The notes: generated by a model from the sequence alone, not told the origin. A stretch of DNA of 24,102 nucleotides from an uncultured Actinomycetes bacterium (GCA_903911165.1 CAIWCQ010000209.1:1-24102); one strand, 5' to 3'; shown: positions 1-7,632, counted from the stretch's first letter. Translations and numbers: made by a program.

Positions 1-1
1 C

Positions 2-1876
2 CGGCTGATGCTGTCCGGCGAGGTCGGCTACTTCAAGGGCGCGATGCAACTCACCCATCCGGCCTTCCTGGTTTTGAACTCCACCAGGGGGCGCACCGTC
101 GGTACCAAATCGCTGAAGGCGATCGCCCAGACCGGCGCCGGCGACGAATTCTCGCTGTCGCTGTTCGAGCGAGACTTCTTCCCGATCTATCCGGCCAGCG
201 CGAAGCTACAGAGCTGGGACATCTACGCCTGCGTTCGTCAGGTCCTCGACGTCCTCGACCCCATCGCGGAACCAGTTCCGGAAGCCTTTGTCCAACAACG
301 CGATCTGCTGTCAGAGGATGCCGCGCTGCGGGCGATTCACCTCACCGAGAGCGAGGCCGAACGTCAGCGCGCCAGGGAAAGGCTCACCTTCGACGAGGCG
401 GTGGGTATGCAGTGGGCGCTGGCGCAGCGTCGCCACGGTGTGCTCGCGGCATCCGGGCCGTCGGCGCCGCCCCGATCCGACGGGCTGTTCGCGGCGATGT
501 CGGCACGCCTGCCGTTTGAACTGACTGGCGGTCAGATCAGCGTGCTTGACGTCATCTCCTCGGAGATGTCTGCCACCAAGCCGATGAATCGGCTCCTTCA
601 AGGCGAGGTTGGATCCGGTAAGACCATCGTGTCGGTGCTTGCCATGTTGCAGATGGTGGACGCCGGCTTTCAGTGCGCGCTGCTGGCGCCGACCGAAGTC
701 CTTGCCGCCCAGCATGCCCGCTCCATTCGTGACGTTCTGGGTCCGCTGGGGTTGGCGGGTCAACTCGGCGGGGAGGACGGCGCGACCCGGGTTGCCCTGC
801 TGACGGGATCGATGACGGCCGCGCATAAGCGGCAGGTACGTGACGAGGTGACGACCGGCCAGGCCGGCATTGTGATCGGCACCCACGCACTGCTGTCGGA
901 TTCCGTCGAATTCTCCCTACTCGGACTGGTTGTGGTTGACGAACAACATCGGTTCGGTGTCGAGCAGCGAGATCGTCTGCGTGCCAAGGCTTCCCAGGGT
1001 CTGACACCGCATCTTCTGGTGATGACCGCAACCCCGATACCGCGTACCGTCGCGCTCACCGTGTTCGGCGACCTGGAGACCTCGACCCTGCGGGAATTGC
1101 CTCGGGGCCGCCAGGAGATCGCCACGAACACCATCTTCGCGAGTCAGAAGCCGCAGTGGCTCACGCGAGCCTGGCAGCGAGTCGCCGAGGAGGTCGCTGC
1201 CGGACGGCAGGCGTACGTCGTTGCCTCCCGCATCGACGAGAGCGATACGTCCGGCGACGACGAACACCAGTACGCGCCGATTTCGGTCACGACACTTTAT
1301 GAGCAACTGAATCGAGAGGAACTGTCCGGACTACGGCTAGGCCTCATGCACGGACGACTACCGGCCGAGGAGAGGGACGCGGTTATGGCGGCTTTCCGGG
1401 CCGGGGAGGTAGACGTTCTGGTCTGCACCACGGTGATCGAAGTGGGGGTTGACGTGCCGAACGCCACCGTGATGGTGGTGATGGATGCCGACCGGTTCGG
1501 CATCAGCCAATTGCACCAGCTGCGCGGTCGTATCGGGCGCGGGACGCACCCGAGTCTGTGCCTGCTAGTGACCCGATCACCCGAAACGTCCAAGGCCGGA
1601 GATCGACTTAAGGCAGTGGCCGCGACCCTGGACGGCTTTGTTCTCGCCGATCTGGACCTGGCCGAGCGGCGGGAGGGAGATGTGTTGGGGCTCAACCAGT
1701 CCGGGCGAGCGGGAACGCTGCGCTTGCTGTCCCTCGCCGAGCATCTTGACGTAATCCTCGCGGCGCGTGAGCTATGTGAGTCGGTGTATGCCGTCGACCG
1801 CAACCACGCCGGAATGACCACCCTGGCCGGGCAGTTCACCGGTGCCGATCGCATCGAATACCTGGATAAGGCATGA
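2..1876 (+). CDS. recG: ATP-dependent DNA helicase RecG (5' end outside window)
   Basis: RecG remodels stalled replication forks and branch-migrates Holliday junctions in the cytoplasm. The frame is open from base 2, so the gene begins upstream; about 622 residues are visible against a usual 690-740, so roughly the first 100 residues of the wedge region are missing. Counting from the ATG at 8, the rest of the wedge/OB domain comes first (about 1-90). Walker A GEVGSGKT is at 199-206 and the DEQH box (DEQHRFGVEQR) at 311. The MTATPIPRT motif follows, then the second RecA lobe with QLRGRIGRG, and the RecG-type C-terminus. The stop (1874-1876) overlaps the next gene's ATG as ATGA, suggesting translational coupling. 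The ATG at 8 is internal, not the true start. The Walker A and DEQH pattern distinguishes RecG from UvrB or Mfd. Confidence 0.97.
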   Translation, partial: RLMLSGEVGYFKGAMQLTHPAFLVLNSTRGRTVGTKSLKAIAQTGAGDEFSLSLFERDFFPIYPASAKLQSWDIYACVRQVLDVLDPIAEPVPEAFVQQRDLLSEDAALRAIHLTESEAERQRARERLTFDEAVGMQWALAQRRHGVLAASGPSAPPRSDGLFAAMSARLPFELTGGQISVLDVISSEMSATKPMNRLLQGEVGSGKTIVSVLAMLQMVDAGFQCALLAPTEVLAAQHARSIRDVLGPLGLAGQLGGEDGATRVALLTGSMTAAHKRQVRDEVTTGQAGIVIGTHALLSDSVEFSLLGLVVVDEQHRFGVEQRDRLRAKASQGLTPHLLVMTATPIPRTVALTVFGDLETSTLRELPRGRQEIATNTIFASQKPQWLTRAWQRVAEEVAAGRQAYVVASRIDESDTSGDDEHQYAPISVTTLYEQLNREELSGLRLGLMHGRLPAEERDAVMAAFRAGEVDVLVCTTVIEVGVDVPNATVMVVMDADRFGISQLHQLRGRIGRGTHPSLCLLVTRSPETSKAGDRLKAVAATLDGFVLADLDLAERREGDVLGLNQSGRAGTLRLLSLAEHLDVILAARELCESVYAVDRNHAGMTTLAGQFTGADRIEYLDKA

Positions 1877-2574
1877 GGCGCGTGCCGCTGGTGTGGCTGG
1901 CCGCATTCGCGGTGGTCGCCATCCTGGTCGCCGTGCAGGTGGTCTCGGCGAAGCGTTCGGATCCGGCGAGGCACACCGGGGCGCCGACGGTGTTGTCCGG
2001 CACTGACGTGCTGGCCGGGGTCGCGGTCGTCCCGACGCGGGTTCGCGGTGAGGACTACCGCCGGGCGGCTTTCGGCGATGCCTGGGATGACGACAACGAT
2101 GCTTTGGGCGGACGCAACGGTTGCGACACCCGCAATGACATCCTTAACCGCGACCTCGAGGACAAGATCTACGTCGCCACCAAGCGTTGTCCGCAGGCCG
2201 TCGCCGGCGGAACCCTGCGCGACCCCTACACCAACGCCACCATCGCCTTCGTCCGGGGAAACCGGGTGGGGGCCTCGGTGCAGATCGATCATCTGGTGCC
2301 CCTGGCGTTCGCCTGGGACATGGGCGCGCGGGACTGGACTGAGCGGATGCGGATCCGTTTCGCCAATGACCCCGCCAATCTGCTGGCGGTGGCCGGCGGG
2401 GCGAACCAGGACAAGGGAGATCAGCCGCCGGGTGCCTGGATGCCGCCCAACTCCGCGTTCTGGTGCCAGTACGCGGTGGCGTTCACCGCAGTGGTGCGCG
2501 GGTACGGCTTACCGGTGGACGCGGCCTCTGCGCGGCGGTTGCGCGACGCGTCGTCGGACTGTCCAGTCGGGTGA
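1873..2574 (+). CDS. Membrane-anchored or secreted HNH family protein (Rv2972c-like, DUF1524/GmrSD C-terminal type)
   Basis: The protein has 233 residues. A hydrophobic segment at about 5-24 follows two arginines, so it is exported and either anchored or cleaved; no lipobox Cys is seen. The conserved core includes RNGCDTRNDIL (81-91) and the catalytic-type IDHLVPLAFAWD with D139-H140. It continues with NLLAV (169-173) and NQDKGDQPPGAWMPP (from 178), the HNH/beta-beta-alpha-metal arrangement of actinobacterial DUF1524-like proteins. By family it should be a metal-dependent nuclease acting outside the membrane; the substrate is unknown. It corresponds to Rv2972c, next to recG in M. tuberculosis. 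It starts inside the recG stop (ATGA) and converges with the reductase gene; its stop lies in the first copy of an 18-bp tandem repeat. The family call is firm, nuclease activity is inferred. Confidence 0.88.
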   Translation: MRRVPLVWLAAFAVVAILVAVQVVSAKRSDPARHTGAPTVLSGTDVLAGVAVVPTRVRGEDYRRAAFGDAWDDDNDALGGRNGCDTRNDILNRDLEDKIYVATKRCPQAVAGGTLRDPYTNATIAFVRGNRVGASVQIDHLVPLAFAWDMGARDWTERMRIRFANDPANLLAVAGGANQDKGDQPPGAWMPPNSAFWCQYAVAFTAVVRGYGLPVDAASARRLRDASSDCPVG

Positions 2575-2598
2575 GTCAGGCCAGTCGGGTGAGTCAGG
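2563..2598. repeat. Two perfect 18-bp tandem copies across converging gene ends
   Basis: CCAGTCGGGTGAGTCAGG occurs at 2563-2580 and again at 2581-2598. Copy 1 carries the stop of the HNH gene (TGA 2572-2574); copy 2 carries the stop of the opposite-strand reductase gene (TCA on the plus strand, 2594-2596). One unit contains both signals, so before duplication the two stops would have been 1 bp apart. Confidence 0.97.
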
Positions 2599-3421
2599 CG
2601 TTCGGGTCGGGCCGGAATCGGCTGCCGTCGTCGAGTTCGCTGATGGCCTCCATCTCGGCCGGGGACAGTTCGAAGTCGAAGACGTCGATGTTCGCGGCGA
2701 TCCGGTCCGGATCGGATGCAGAGTGGACCACCACGTTGCCCAGTTGAATGCTCCACCGAATCAGCACCTGCTCCGCGGATTTACCGTGGGCGTTGGCGGC
2801 ACTGGAGATCGCCGGGTGCGCCGAAATACGCGCTTCCGCTGACGGAATGGCGGCAATGGTGGTGATCGAACGCTCGGCGTGAAAGGCCCGCAGCACAGCC
2901 TGATTCAGCAGCGGATGCAGTTCGATCTGGTTGACCGTTGGTGTGGAGAAGCTCAGGTCGGTCACGTCGGTCAGCTGCTCGGGGTTGAAGTTGGCGACGC
3001 CGATGGACCTGGCGTCGCCGACCTCCCGAGATTTCAGCAAACCTGCCCAGGCGTCGACGTATCGGCCGTCCTGGTCGATCGGCCAGTCGACCAGGAAGAG
3101 GTCGACGTAGTCCAGTCCGAGTTGGGCGAGACTGGTCCGGCAGGCGTCCTGCGCGGACTGGAACCCCTGATCTGAGCCAAGCAACTTGGCGGCGATATAG
3201 ATCTCGCCGCGCGGGATCGAAGACCCGGCGATAGCCCGACCAACGGCTTCGGCGTTGCTCGCCGTCGAACCGGTGTCGATCAGGCTGTAGCCGACGGCCA
3301 GCGCGGCAGTGACCGCGGCCTCGGCCTGCTCGGGAGGCAACTCGGCGACGCTGAGCCCCACCACCGGAATGGCGTGGTCGTCGCTGAGCGCGAGGGTGGG
3401 GATCCCCGCCATCGGCGCCAT
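2594..3421 (-). CDS. Aldo/keto reductase-fold protein lacking catalytic Tyr and His (Rv2971-like; probable pseudoenzyme)
   Basis: The protein has 275 residues from the ATG at 3421-3419, which has AGGCAGGTG just upstream; this start matches the N-terminus of Rv2971. AKRs reduce carbonyls with NADPH using an Asp-Tyr-Lys-His tetrad. Here Asp49 (LIDT) and Lys79 (AAKLL) remain. The Tyr position, in the segment LIDTGSTASNAEAVG, is Ala54. The His position, in DLFLVDWP, is Asp112 where relatives have LIHWP. The nicotinamide-contact Ser of IGVSN is Ala (IGVAN), and the aromatic segment before the NPxV region is changed to IPSAEA. The frame is uninterrupted and barrel landmarks such as NQIELHPLLNQ and AEQVLIRWSIQLGN are kept, so this looks like a maintained protein rather than decay. 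It is convergent with the HNH gene and divergent from lipN. From memory, some rapid growers have two AKR genes here; this may be the divergent paralogue. Confidence 0.9.
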   Translation of the reverse strand: MAPMAGIPTLALSDDHAIPVVGLSVAELPPEQAEAAVTAALAVGYSLIDTGSTASNAEAVGRAIAGSSIPRGEIYIAAKLLGSDQGFQSAQDACRTSLAQLGLDYVDLFLVDWPIDQDGRYVDAWAGLLKSREVGDARSIGVANFNPEQLTDVTDLSFSTPTVNQIELHPLLNQAVLRAFHAERSITTIAAIPSAEARISAHPAISSAANAHGKSAEQVLIRWSIQLGNVVVHSASDPDRIAANIDVFDFELSPAEMEAISELDDGSRFRPDPNA

Positions 3422-3693
3422 GTCACCTGCCTGAGTGTCGAGGTTTTCCGTCGGAACGCGGACCACCGGCGTTGGCTCCGGATAGTACCGAGCCGAATAG
3501 TACTCAGCGGAGCGGTCCGGAGCGGATCGCACCCGGCTGCAACGGCGCGTCGGCCGGCGCTGACGTCACCGTGTTGGCCTGCGGTGCCGCACCGCGACGG
3601 GGGTGGAACGCCCGCGAGGTCGGAAGTGCCGGGGGCGTAAGCTCCCGCGAGGTTGGACGCGCGGCGTCGCCGAGCGTGAACGAGGAGGCAGCC
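3422..3693. promoter_or_regulatory. Divergent intergenic region between the AKR-like gene and lipN
   Basis: This 272-bp region should hold the promoters of both divergent genes. Two direct repeats are visible. ATAGTAC lies at 3482-3488 and 3497-3503 (15 bp apart). CCCGCGAGGTCGGA at 3611-3624 recurs with one mismatch at 3644-3657, 33 bp or three helical turns apart, close upstream of lipN. A TGACGTCA palindrome is at 3561-3568. I see no convincing -35/-10 pair. The repeats are candidate operator sites by position only. Confidence 0.4.
3682..3688 (+). promoter_or_regulatory. Ribosome binding site fixing the lipN start
   Basis: GAGGAGG ends 5 bp before the ATG at 3694. The reading frame is open further upstream to an ATG at 3472, but only 3694 has a Shine-Dalgarno and gives a family-typical N-terminus. 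Confidence 0.85.
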
Positions 3694-4794
3694 ATGTCAG
3701 CACGCGCGGGTGGCGCGCCCAAACGCCGGGCCGTCAAAGAGCGGGCCCTGATCGTGGGTAACCGGTTGGGCGTCAAGCTGATTCCACGCCTTCCGGTCGG
3801 CGTCAAGCGGATGCTCTCCGGAGGCCGGGCCATCACCATCGACGGCAATACCCTGGACCCCTCCCTGCAGATGATGCTGGCCGCCCAACGCTCGCTGGGC
3901 GTGGTCAGCCTGGTGGCCGCCGATGACGTCGCCGCGACCCGCGCCGCTAATCGCGAACTCACCCGCACCCTGGACGAGCCAGATGTGCGCGTCGGCGGCA
4001 TCCGGTCGGTGTCGATCCCGGGCCCGGGCGGTGTGATCCCGGGCCGGCACTATCGGCCCGCCAGCGGTGGCGCACCCGCGCCGCTGGTGGTCTTCTATCA
4101 CGGCGGCGGATTCGTGTTCGGCGACCTCGATACCCATGACGCGGCATGCCGGCTGATCTGTCGTGACGCGGGCGTGCACGTGCTCGCGGTGGATTACCGA
4201 CTGGCGCCCGAACACAAGGCACCGGCCGCCGCCGACGACGCCTACGCGGCCTACCGCTGGGCCCGGGAGCACGCCGGCGAGTTGGGGGCGGATCCGCGCC
4301 GGGTCGCGGTGGCCGGCGACAGTGCCGGCGGTTGTCTGGCCGCAGTGGTCACCCGGCAGGCCCGCGATGCCGGCGACCCACTGCCGTCGCTGCAGTGGCT
4401 GATCTATCCCGTCACCGACTGGCGCGGGCTCGCCCGTTCCCGTTCGCTGCTCGGTGACGGGTTTCTGCTGACCAAGCCCGACATGGACTGGTTTCGGGAA
4501 ATGTACGTCGACGGGTCAGGTTTGGACGTCACCGATCCGAGGGTTTCGCCGTTGCTGGCCGAGGATTTTTCCGGGCTGTCTCCGGCACTGATAGTCACCG
4601 GCGGATTCGATCCGTTGCGCGACGAGGGCGAGGAGTACGCAGTCAAACTCCGGGACGCCGGGGTCGCCGTCGACCATCGGCGAATGAACTCGATGATCCA
4701 CGCCTTTCTGAACCTCAACGTGCTCGGCGGCGGGGTCTCCCGGGCCAACGCGGAAATGATCTCGGCGCTGCGGGCACACCTGGTCCACGACTGA
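3694..4794 (+). CDS. lipN: Hormone-sensitive-lipase family esterase LipN
   Basis: This 366-residue serine esterase of the HSL family hydrolyses short- to medium-chain acyl esters. The oxyanion motif HGGG is at 136-139 (YHGGGFVFGDLDTHD). The nucleophile is Ser210 in GDSAGG, the acid Asp306 in GGFDPLRDEG, and the base His336 in MIHAFL, so the triad is complete. The N-terminal region (VKLIPRLPVGVKRML) is typical of mycobacterial LipN cap domains. Position and length agree with Rv2970c. It has its own strong ribosome site and is divergent from the AKR-like gene, so it probably has its own promoter in the 272-bp gap. Its last codons enter the first copy of a 12-13 bp tandem repeat, and the TGA stop is within that copy. 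No signal peptide is seen. Confidence 0.95.
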   Translation: MSARAGGAPKRRAVKERALIVGNRLGVKLIPRLPVGVKRMLSGGRAITIDGNTLDPSLQMMLAAQRSLGVVSLVAADDVAATRAANRELTRTLDEPDVRVGGIRSVSIPGPGGVIPGRHYRPASGGAPAPLVVFYHGGGFVFGDLDTHDAACRLICRDAGVHVLAVDYRLAPEHKAPAAADDAYAAYRWAREHAGELGADPRRVAVAGDSAGGCLAAVVTRQARDAGDPLPSLQWLIYPVTDWRGLARSRSLLGDGFLLTKPDMDWFREMYVDGSGLDVTDPRVSPLLAEDFSGLSPALIVTGGFDPLRDEGEEYAVKLRDAGVAVDHRRMNSMIHAFLNLNVLGGGVSRANAEMISALRAHLVHD

Positions 4795-4871
4795 GATCCA
4801 CGACTGAGATCCACGACTGGGTCTACGACTGGGTCTACGACTGGGTCTACGACTGGGGGTCTACGACTGGG
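4784..4871. repeat. Seven-copy 12-13 bp tandem repeat at the lipN 3' end
   Basis: The unit is TCYACGACTGGG, with a TGAGA ending in the first two copies. Copies start at 4784, 4797, 4810, 4822, 4834, 4846 and 4860; two extra G bases separate the last two. Copy 1 contains the lipN stop (TGA 4792-4794). The tract could vary in copy number without changing the protein. It is not a CRISPR, because the copies abut without spacers, and no hairpin terminator is obvious. Confidence 0.96.
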
Positions 4872-4895
4872 TCGAATCCGCGGCGGTCCCGCCGG

Positions 4896-4901
4896 TAGGA
4901 T
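4896..4901 (+). promoter_or_regulatory. Candidate -10 element for the dsbA-like/VKOR operon
   Basis: TAGGAT in the context CGCCGGTAGGAT fits the mycobacterial SigA TANNNT pattern. The same 12-base context recurs almost unchanged before DUF177 and smc. It would give a leader of about 70 nt before the GTG at 4979. No clear -35 is seen. Confidence 0.45.
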
Positions 4902-4978
4902 GTTGGACAGTACGCGCTACCACCAGAAGCACGCAGCAGGAAAACCCGCGTCATCGATAGCAAGGATGCAACCGACCC

Positions 4979-5758
4979 GTGGCCACCAGCAAAAAAAGCA
5001 CACCCCGCTACGACCTGAAAGCCCAGGACCGCAAGCGTGACCTCGCCGTCCGCCTCGGTCTGACGGCGCTCGTCGTTGTCTTTGCCGTTGGGTTGGTGCT
5101 CTACATCGTGATGGGCAGTGACAAGAAGGGCGCCGACGACGCACAGGCGGTGCGGATCACGTCCGGCACGCTGATCAAGAAGGATGGCACCGACGAGCCC
5201 AAAGCGGTGCTGTCAATTTACGAGGACTTCCAGTGCCCGCACTGCCGGGACTTCGCGAAGGAATTCGGCCCGGCGATCAACAAGATCACCGAGAGCGGCG
5301 CCGCGGCAGTCGACTACAACATGGTCTCGATCCTTAATGCGACCAACAAGGGGTATTCGATGCGTGCGGCTAATGCCGCCTACTGCGTAGGCGACGAGAA
5401 CAAGGAAGCGTTCGTGCGCTTCCACTCGGCGCTGTTTGCCCAGCAGCCCATCGAGGGCTCCGGCAGCGGGCCCGACAACGCCGCCCTGATCGAGACCGCG
5501 CGGCAGGCAGGTGTGAGCGGAACCGTCGCCGAATGCATCAATAGCGGCAAGTACGACGACATGGTCAAGGGCCTGGCCGCGGCCTCGAAAATCACCGCCA
5601 CCCCGACCATCCGGCTCAATGGTCAGGACATCAGCCCGGCCACGCCCGAGGAACTGACCGCGAAAGTCGTCCAGATCGTCGGTCCGGTGCCGGCACTGGC
5701 GCCGACGCCGCCCGGTCCCGCGCCGGCGTCACCGGCCCCGGCGGTGCCCCAGCAGTGA
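4979..5758 (+). CDS. Membrane-anchored DsbA-like thiol-disulfide oxidoreductase (Rv2969c-like)
   Basis: The protein has 259 residues from a GTG start. A cytoplasmic basic segment (1-25) precedes one membrane helix at about 26-44, then an extracytoplasmic thioredoxin-fold domain. The active-site pair is C86-P-H-C89 in YEDFQCPHC and the cis-proline is P209 (TATPT). C136 and C186 likely form the second disulfide known in Rv2969c. The tail from about 236 is Pro/Ala rich (PTPPGPAPASPAPAVP). By family it introduces disulfides into exported proteins and is reoxidised by the adjacent VKOR. The VKOR GTG overlaps its stop as GTGA, so the pair is translationally coupled. The start is supported by similarity to the Rv2969c N-terminus (RFDLKA versus RYDLKA); the ribosome site is weak (AAGGA, 13 bp away). 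Confidence 0.93.
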   Translation: MATSKKSTPRYDLKAQDRKRDLAVRLGLTALVVVFAVGLVLYIVMGSDKKGADDAQAVRITSGTLIKKDGTDEPKAVLSIYEDFQCPHCRDFAKEFGPAINKITESGAAAVDYNMVSILNATNKGYSMRAANAAYCVGDENKEAFVRFHSALFAQQPIEGSGSGPDNAALIETARQAGVSGTVAECINSGKYDDMVKGLAAASKITATPTIRLNGQDISPATPEELTAKVVQIVGPVPALAPTPPGPAPASPAPAVPQQ

Positions 5759-6387
5759 GCCTGACCACCGCCGAGCCCGTCGCGCGCGGACCTGCCGACG
5801 CGCCGGCCGACAACGGGGTTGCGGTCGGACGCCCCGGCGCGTGGTGGATCCTCATCGCGGGCGTGATCGGGCTGACGGCCTCGGCAACCCTCTTGATCGA
5901 GAAGATCGAGATGCTCAAAAACCCGGCTTACGTGCCCAGTTGCAGCATCAACCCGGTGCTGTCCTGTGGTTCGGTGATGGTGCGGCCGGAGGCTTCGGCA
6001 TTCGGTTTCCCCAACCCGCTGATCGGCGTCGTCTCGTTCACGCTGGTGGTGGTGACCGGTGTGCTGACCGTCGCGCGAGTCGGCCTACCGCGCTGGTACT
6101 GGGTTGGGCTGACCGTGGGTGCCGGGCTGGGCGTGGTGTTCACTCACTGGCTGATCTTCGAAAGCCTCTATCGCATCGGCGCGCTCTGCCCGTACTGCAT
6201 GGTGGTCTGGTCGGTGATCGTGCCACTGTTCGCGGTGGTCGCCCCGATCGCGCTCCGTCCGCTGGCCGCCAACCCGGTGGCCCGGTTCCTCTACCACTGG
6301 CGCTGGCCCCTGGTCGTGCTGTGGTTCACCGCGGTCGCCCTGGCGATCCTGGCCCGGTTCTGGGACTACTGGTCCACCCTGATCTAG
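5755..6387 (+). CDS. Vitamin K epoxide reductase (VKOR) family disulfide-generating protein
   Basis: This 210-residue integral membrane protein starts at a GTG overlapping the previous stop. About five membrane helices lie near 29-48, 90-108, 116-134, 146-165 and 183-203. All four VKOR cysteines are present: loop pair C63 and C71 (CSINPVLSC) and active-site C145-P-Y-C148 (LCPYCMV). By family it passes electrons from DsbA-like proteins to menaquinone and is the mycobacterial counterpart of DsbB. It corresponds to Rv2968c and is paired with its partner as in M. tuberculosis. In M. tuberculosis the next gene is pyruvate carboxylase (pca); here rsmD follows after 66 bp instead. Confidence 0.95.
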   Translation: MSLTTAEPVARGPADAPADNGVAVGRPGAWWILIAGVIGLTASATLLIEKIEMLKNPAYVPSCSINPVLSCGSVMVRPEASAFGFPNPLIGVVSFTLVVVTGVLTVARVGLPRWYWVGLTVGAGLGVVFTHWLIFESLYRIGALCPYCMVVWSVIVPLFAVVAPIALRPLAANPVARFLYHWRWPLVVLWFTAVALAILARFWDYWSTLI

Positions 6388-6453
6388 TGATTCACCCCGG
6401 TCTGGTCGTCCGCTGTTGTCTGGTTGTCGGACCCGGTCTGGGCGGGTGAGCAT

Positions 6454-7044
6454 TTGACCCGGATCGTCGCCGGCGAGGCACGGGGCCGACGGCTGGCCGT
6501 TCCGCCGCGTGGAACCAGGCCGACCACCGATCGGGTGCGCGAAGCCCTGTTCAACGTGCTGGCGGTCCGCCGCGACTACGACGGACTGCGGGTACTCGAC
6601 CTGTATGCCGGGTCCGGCGCACTCGGGCTTGAGGCGCTGTCGCGCGGGGCGGCCTCGGTGCTATTCGTCGACAGCGACCGCCGCGCCGCCGAAGTTATCG
6701 GCCGCAATATCACCGCGGTCGGACTCCCCGGTGCGACGGTGCGCCGAGGGGCGGTGGCGACGGTACTGGCGGCCGGCGCCCCGTCGCCGATGGATCTGGT
6801 ACTCGCCGACCCGCCCTATGAGGTGCCGGCAGCCGAGGTGGAGCAGATCCTGGCCGACCTTTGCCGCAATGGCTGGGTCGATGCGGGCAGCATCGTGGTG
6901 GTGGAACGAGCGGCATCATCGCCACCGCTGAACTGGCCAGACGGCTGGATCGGGTGGCCATCGCGACGCTACGGCGACACCCGTTTGGACGTGGCCGAAG
7001 TCGGCGCCGAAACGAACTCCGGGTCTGATCCGGGTGCCTGCTAG
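6454..7044 (+). CDS. rsmD: 16S rRNA (guanine966-N2)-methyltransferase RsmD
   Basis: The protein has 196 residues from TTG at 6454, with GGGTGAG (6444-6450) upstream. This gives the N-terminus [14 protein letters not shown], matching RsmD proteins including Rv2966c. An in-frame TTG at 6424 would add ten unconserved residues. RsmD is a SAM-dependent methyltransferase modifying G966 of 16S rRNA. Visible features are the substrate segment [18 protein letters not shown], the SAM motif [18 protein letters not shown] (from about 49), and the catalytic DPPY at 119-122. It ends 11 bp before coaD, the common rsmD-coaD pairing. Expression may come from upstream or from the 66-bp gap, which shows no clear promoter but a repeated CCCGGTCTGG (6396 and 6432). 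Confidence 0.95.
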   Translation: MTRIVAGEARGRRLAVPPRGTRPTTDRVREALFNVLAVRRDYDGLRVLDLYAGSGALGLEALSRGAASVLFVDSDRRAAEVIGRNITAVGLPGATVRRGAVATVLAAGAPSPMDLVLADPPYEVPAAEVEQILADLCRNGWVDAGSIVVVERAASSPPLNWPDGWIGWPSRRYGDTRLDVAEVGAETNSGSDPGAC

Positions 7045-7047
7045 CGT
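7042..7047 (+). promoter_or_regulatory. Possible -10 element for near-leaderless coaD transcription
   Basis: TAGCGT begins with the rsmD stop codon and ends 8 bp before the coaD ATG. It fits TANNNT, and the spacing would give an almost leaderless mRNA, a common arrangement in mycobacteria. No Shine-Dalgarno is seen before coaD, which fits. Confidence 0.3.
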
Positions 7048-7055
7048 CAACGTCC

Positions 7056-7535
7056 ATGAGCGGCGCCGTGTGCCCCGGATCATTCGACCCGGTGACCCTG
7101 GGGCACATCGACGTGTTCGAACGGGCGGCCGCGCAGTTCGACGAGGTCATCGTCGCCGTGCTGGTGAATCCCAACAAAGCGGGCCTGTTTGACGTCGAGG
7201 AACGGATCGCGATGATCGCCGAGGCCTGCGTGCATCTGCCGAACCTGCGCGCCGAAGCCGGGCGGGGCCTGGTGGTCGACCTGGTGAAGGCCCGCGGGTT
7301 CACCGCGATCGTCAAAGGCCTACGCAGCGGCACCGACTTCGACTACGAGGTGCAGATGGCCCAGATGAACAAGCACATCTCCGGCGTGGACACCTTCTTC
7401 GTGGCCACCGCGCCGGAATTCTCATTCGTGTCGTCCTCGCTGGCCAAAGAGGTGGCCGGTTACGGCGGGGACGTTTCAGCGCTGCTGCCGGAATCGGTGA
7501 ACCGGCGTTTGCAGGCGAGGCTCGCCGGGCGCTGA
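7056..7535 (+). CDS. coaD: Phosphopantetheine adenylyltransferase CoaD
   Basis: This 159-residue protein is the usual length for CoaD, the penultimate enzyme of coenzyme A synthesis (4'-phosphopantetheine + ATP to dephospho-CoA + PPi). The nucleotidyltransferase motif [13 protein letters not shown] is at 8-20 with catalytic His17. [12 protein letters not shown] and the C-terminal [11 protein letters not shown] complete the signature. It follows rsmD by 11 bp. In M. tuberculosis a long region including the phthiocerol dimycocerosate and phenolic glycolipid genes separates coaD from the next gene here; in this window only 104 bp intervene. Confidence 0.98.
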   Translation: MSGAVCPGSFDPVTLGHIDVFERAAAQFDEVIVAVLVNPNKAGLFDVEERIAMIAEACVHLPNLRAEAGRGLVVDLVKARGFTAIVKGLRSGTDFDYEVQMAQMNKHISGVDTFFVATAPEFSFVSSSLAKEVAGYGGDVSALLPESVNRRLQARLAGR

Positions 7536-7626
7536 GGGAGGTTTCGCCAACTCGTGGGCGACACACCGCATCGCCACCGCAGTCACAGGCGTAACACCAG
7601 GCACACTGGTCACTACCAACAAGCCT

Positions 7627-7632
7627 GGAGGG
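7627..7632 (+). promoter_or_regulatory. Ribosome binding site of sepIVA
   Basis: GGAGGG lies 7 bp before the GTG at 7640 and supports that GTG as the start. The preceding 7536-7626 gap probably holds the promoter, but no clear -35/-10 pair is visible. Confidence 0.75.

Noticed and set aside
3561..3568. TGACGTCA palindrome as an operator
   Set aside because: A single 8-bp palindrome in high-GC intergenic DNA is weak evidence, and no matching regulator is nearby.
3472..3693. N-terminal extension of lipN to an ATG at 3472
   Set aside because: The extension is unconserved, runs through the divergent promoter region and lacks a ribosome site; GAGGAGG precedes ATG 3694.
4784..4871. CRISPR-like array
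   Set aside because: Units abut with no spacers and are only 12-13 bp; it is a tandem repeat.
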